This document shows, in pieces, positions 12,230 to 12,893 of a stretch of DNA of 12,893 nt (positions are counted from its first letter, which is position 1; each line of letters begins with the position of its first letter). Location: the NCBI GenBank assembly GCA_902478865.1, contig CABSNA010000015.1, forward strand, positions 1 to 12,893, read 5' to 3'. The notes under the pieces are model-generated. The model had not been told where the DNA came from. It made no database searches and saw only the letters and a program-made list of their open reading frames with translations. A program made the position numbers and the translations under genes. This DNA is from an uncultured Collinsella sp. GTDB lineage: Bacteria; Actinomycetota; Coriobacteriia; Coriobacteriales; Coriobacteriaceae.

Positions 12230-12893
12230 TTATGCCTCCGCGCGGAGCGGCGCGAAGCTGGCGGTACCGCCCTCGATAACGCTCAGATAGGCACGGCCCG
12301 TACGCTTGGCGGTAGAGGACTGCAGGCGCTCGATCTCTTCCTCGAGGATCTGATTGACGCGCTCGTGACGACGGTTTTCCATAATGCCGGCGGCAATAGC
12401 CTCGGCCCGCTCGATGCTCTCGCGCGAGATACGGGCGGTATCCTCGGGGAACACAGCGCTGTGACGGCCGACATAGGCGGGGGCAGCAGGCTGAGGGGCA
12501 GCGACGGGAGCGGGCGCTGCAACAGGAGCGGGCTCGTCAATCTCATCCAGAATCGCGGTGGCGGCGGCCCACATGTCCTCGTGGCCCGAGTAATCGGCCA
12601 TGGGAACATCAACCTCGAGCGAGGCGTCCGGAAGGTCGCCGGTGTCGATGCGATCTTGGGCATCAATCGATGCGGTGATGGCTGCAGGCTCATCGAGGTC
12701 ATCGAGATCGATGTCCGCGGCACCGGAGATGATAGGCATGCTGGCGAGGTTTGCATTGTACGGCACAGCCTCAGCCGCCTGCTGCTGGGCAGGAGCGCCC
12801 CACAATGAGCTTTCGGCGGCACGGCGGGCGGCAACGGCCTCCTCGTCCGCAGTCATGGCTTCATCAACGTACGAATTGTCGGCAGAAGCGTTC
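12230..12893 (-). CDS. Acidic hypothetical protein, 5' end beyond the window
   Basis: I do not recognise this protein. The frame is open from the stop at 12230 to the window edge. An ATG at 12856 gives 208 residues, but it has no clear ribosome binding site and the frame before it reads without a stop (NASADNSYVDEA), so the true start probably lies outside. Seen in order: an acidic, low-complexity region (46-105, rich in Asp and Glu); a Pro/Ala linker (about 109-128, EPAPVAAPAPVAAPQPAAPA); then a charged helical stretch with coiled-coil character (about 143-185, IERAEAIAAGIMENRRHERV and NQILEEEIERLQ); and a short tail. There is no membrane segment or signal peptide in the visible part. Such a composition fits a flexible adaptor or regulatory protein, but no function is inferred. 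It precedes the VanZ gene in the same operon. Confidence 0.7.
   Translation of the reverse strand, partial: NASADNSYVDEAMTADEEAVAARRAAESSLWGAPAQQQAAEAVPYNANLASMPIISGAADIDLDDLDEPAAITASIDAQDRIDTGDLPDASLEVDVPMADYSGHEDMWAAATAILDEIDEPAPVAAPAPVAAPQPAAPAYVGRHSAVFPEDTARISRESIERAEAIAAGIMENRRHERVNQILEEEIERLQSSTAKRTGRAYLSVIEGGTASFAPLRAEA

Noticed and set aside
1..12893. CRISPR array, prophage, toxin-antitoxin or biosynthetic cluster
   Set aside because: No regularly spaced repeats, phage structural genes or matching gene pairs were seen.

Overview
The window is GC-rich, densely packed bacterial DNA. An actinobacterial SUF iron-sulfur operon that uses SufU, a GGGtGRT/NifU-like gene pair, short intergenic gaps and strong Shine-Dalgarno sites together suggest a gut anaerobe of the Coriobacteriia, perhaps Collinsella or a relative. 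This placement is inferred from gene content and style, not from a database search.

Layout. (1) 1-3187, + strand: the 3' end of a suf operon, with sufB (3' end only), sufD, sufS and sufU joined by 1, 4 and 8 nt overlaps. sufC is not in the window. A hairpin at 3216-3248 probably ends the operon. (2) 3253-4053, - strand: a solitary REP-associated-type (Y1/HUH) transposase, followed by about 400 bp without a gene. (3) 4457-6214, + strand: a two-gene operon encoding a NifU-like scaffold-type protein and a GGGtGRT-family protein, with strong ribosome binding sites and a textbook terminator. (4) 6471-7997: a flavoprotein of the fumarate reductase/L-aspartate oxidase family with an altered substrate motif. 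(5) 8159-9019: a DinD homologue of visibly lower GC, preceded by hairpins and next to a - strand tRNA-His/tRNA-Lys operon with its own promoter and terminator. (6) 9445-10626: a class I PLP aminotransferase. (7) 10768-11658: a ROK-family sugar kinase resembling fructokinases. (8) - strand from the right edge: an acidic hypothetical protein that runs out of the window, then a VanZ-family membrane protein. The VanZ gene meets the kinase gene at a shared bidirectional terminator.

How it fits together. SufS removes sulfur from cysteine, SufU accepts it, and SufB/SufD with the absent SufC build Fe-S clusters. A second NifU-fold protein lies 1.3 kb downstream, paired with the functionally unknown GGGtGRT family. 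This pair is the best candidate for an undescribed system in the window. The remaining genes look like independent metabolic or housekeeping units, with the transposase and the DinD gene as probable accessory insertions. No CRISPR array, phage, rRNA or toxin-antitoxin module was seen.
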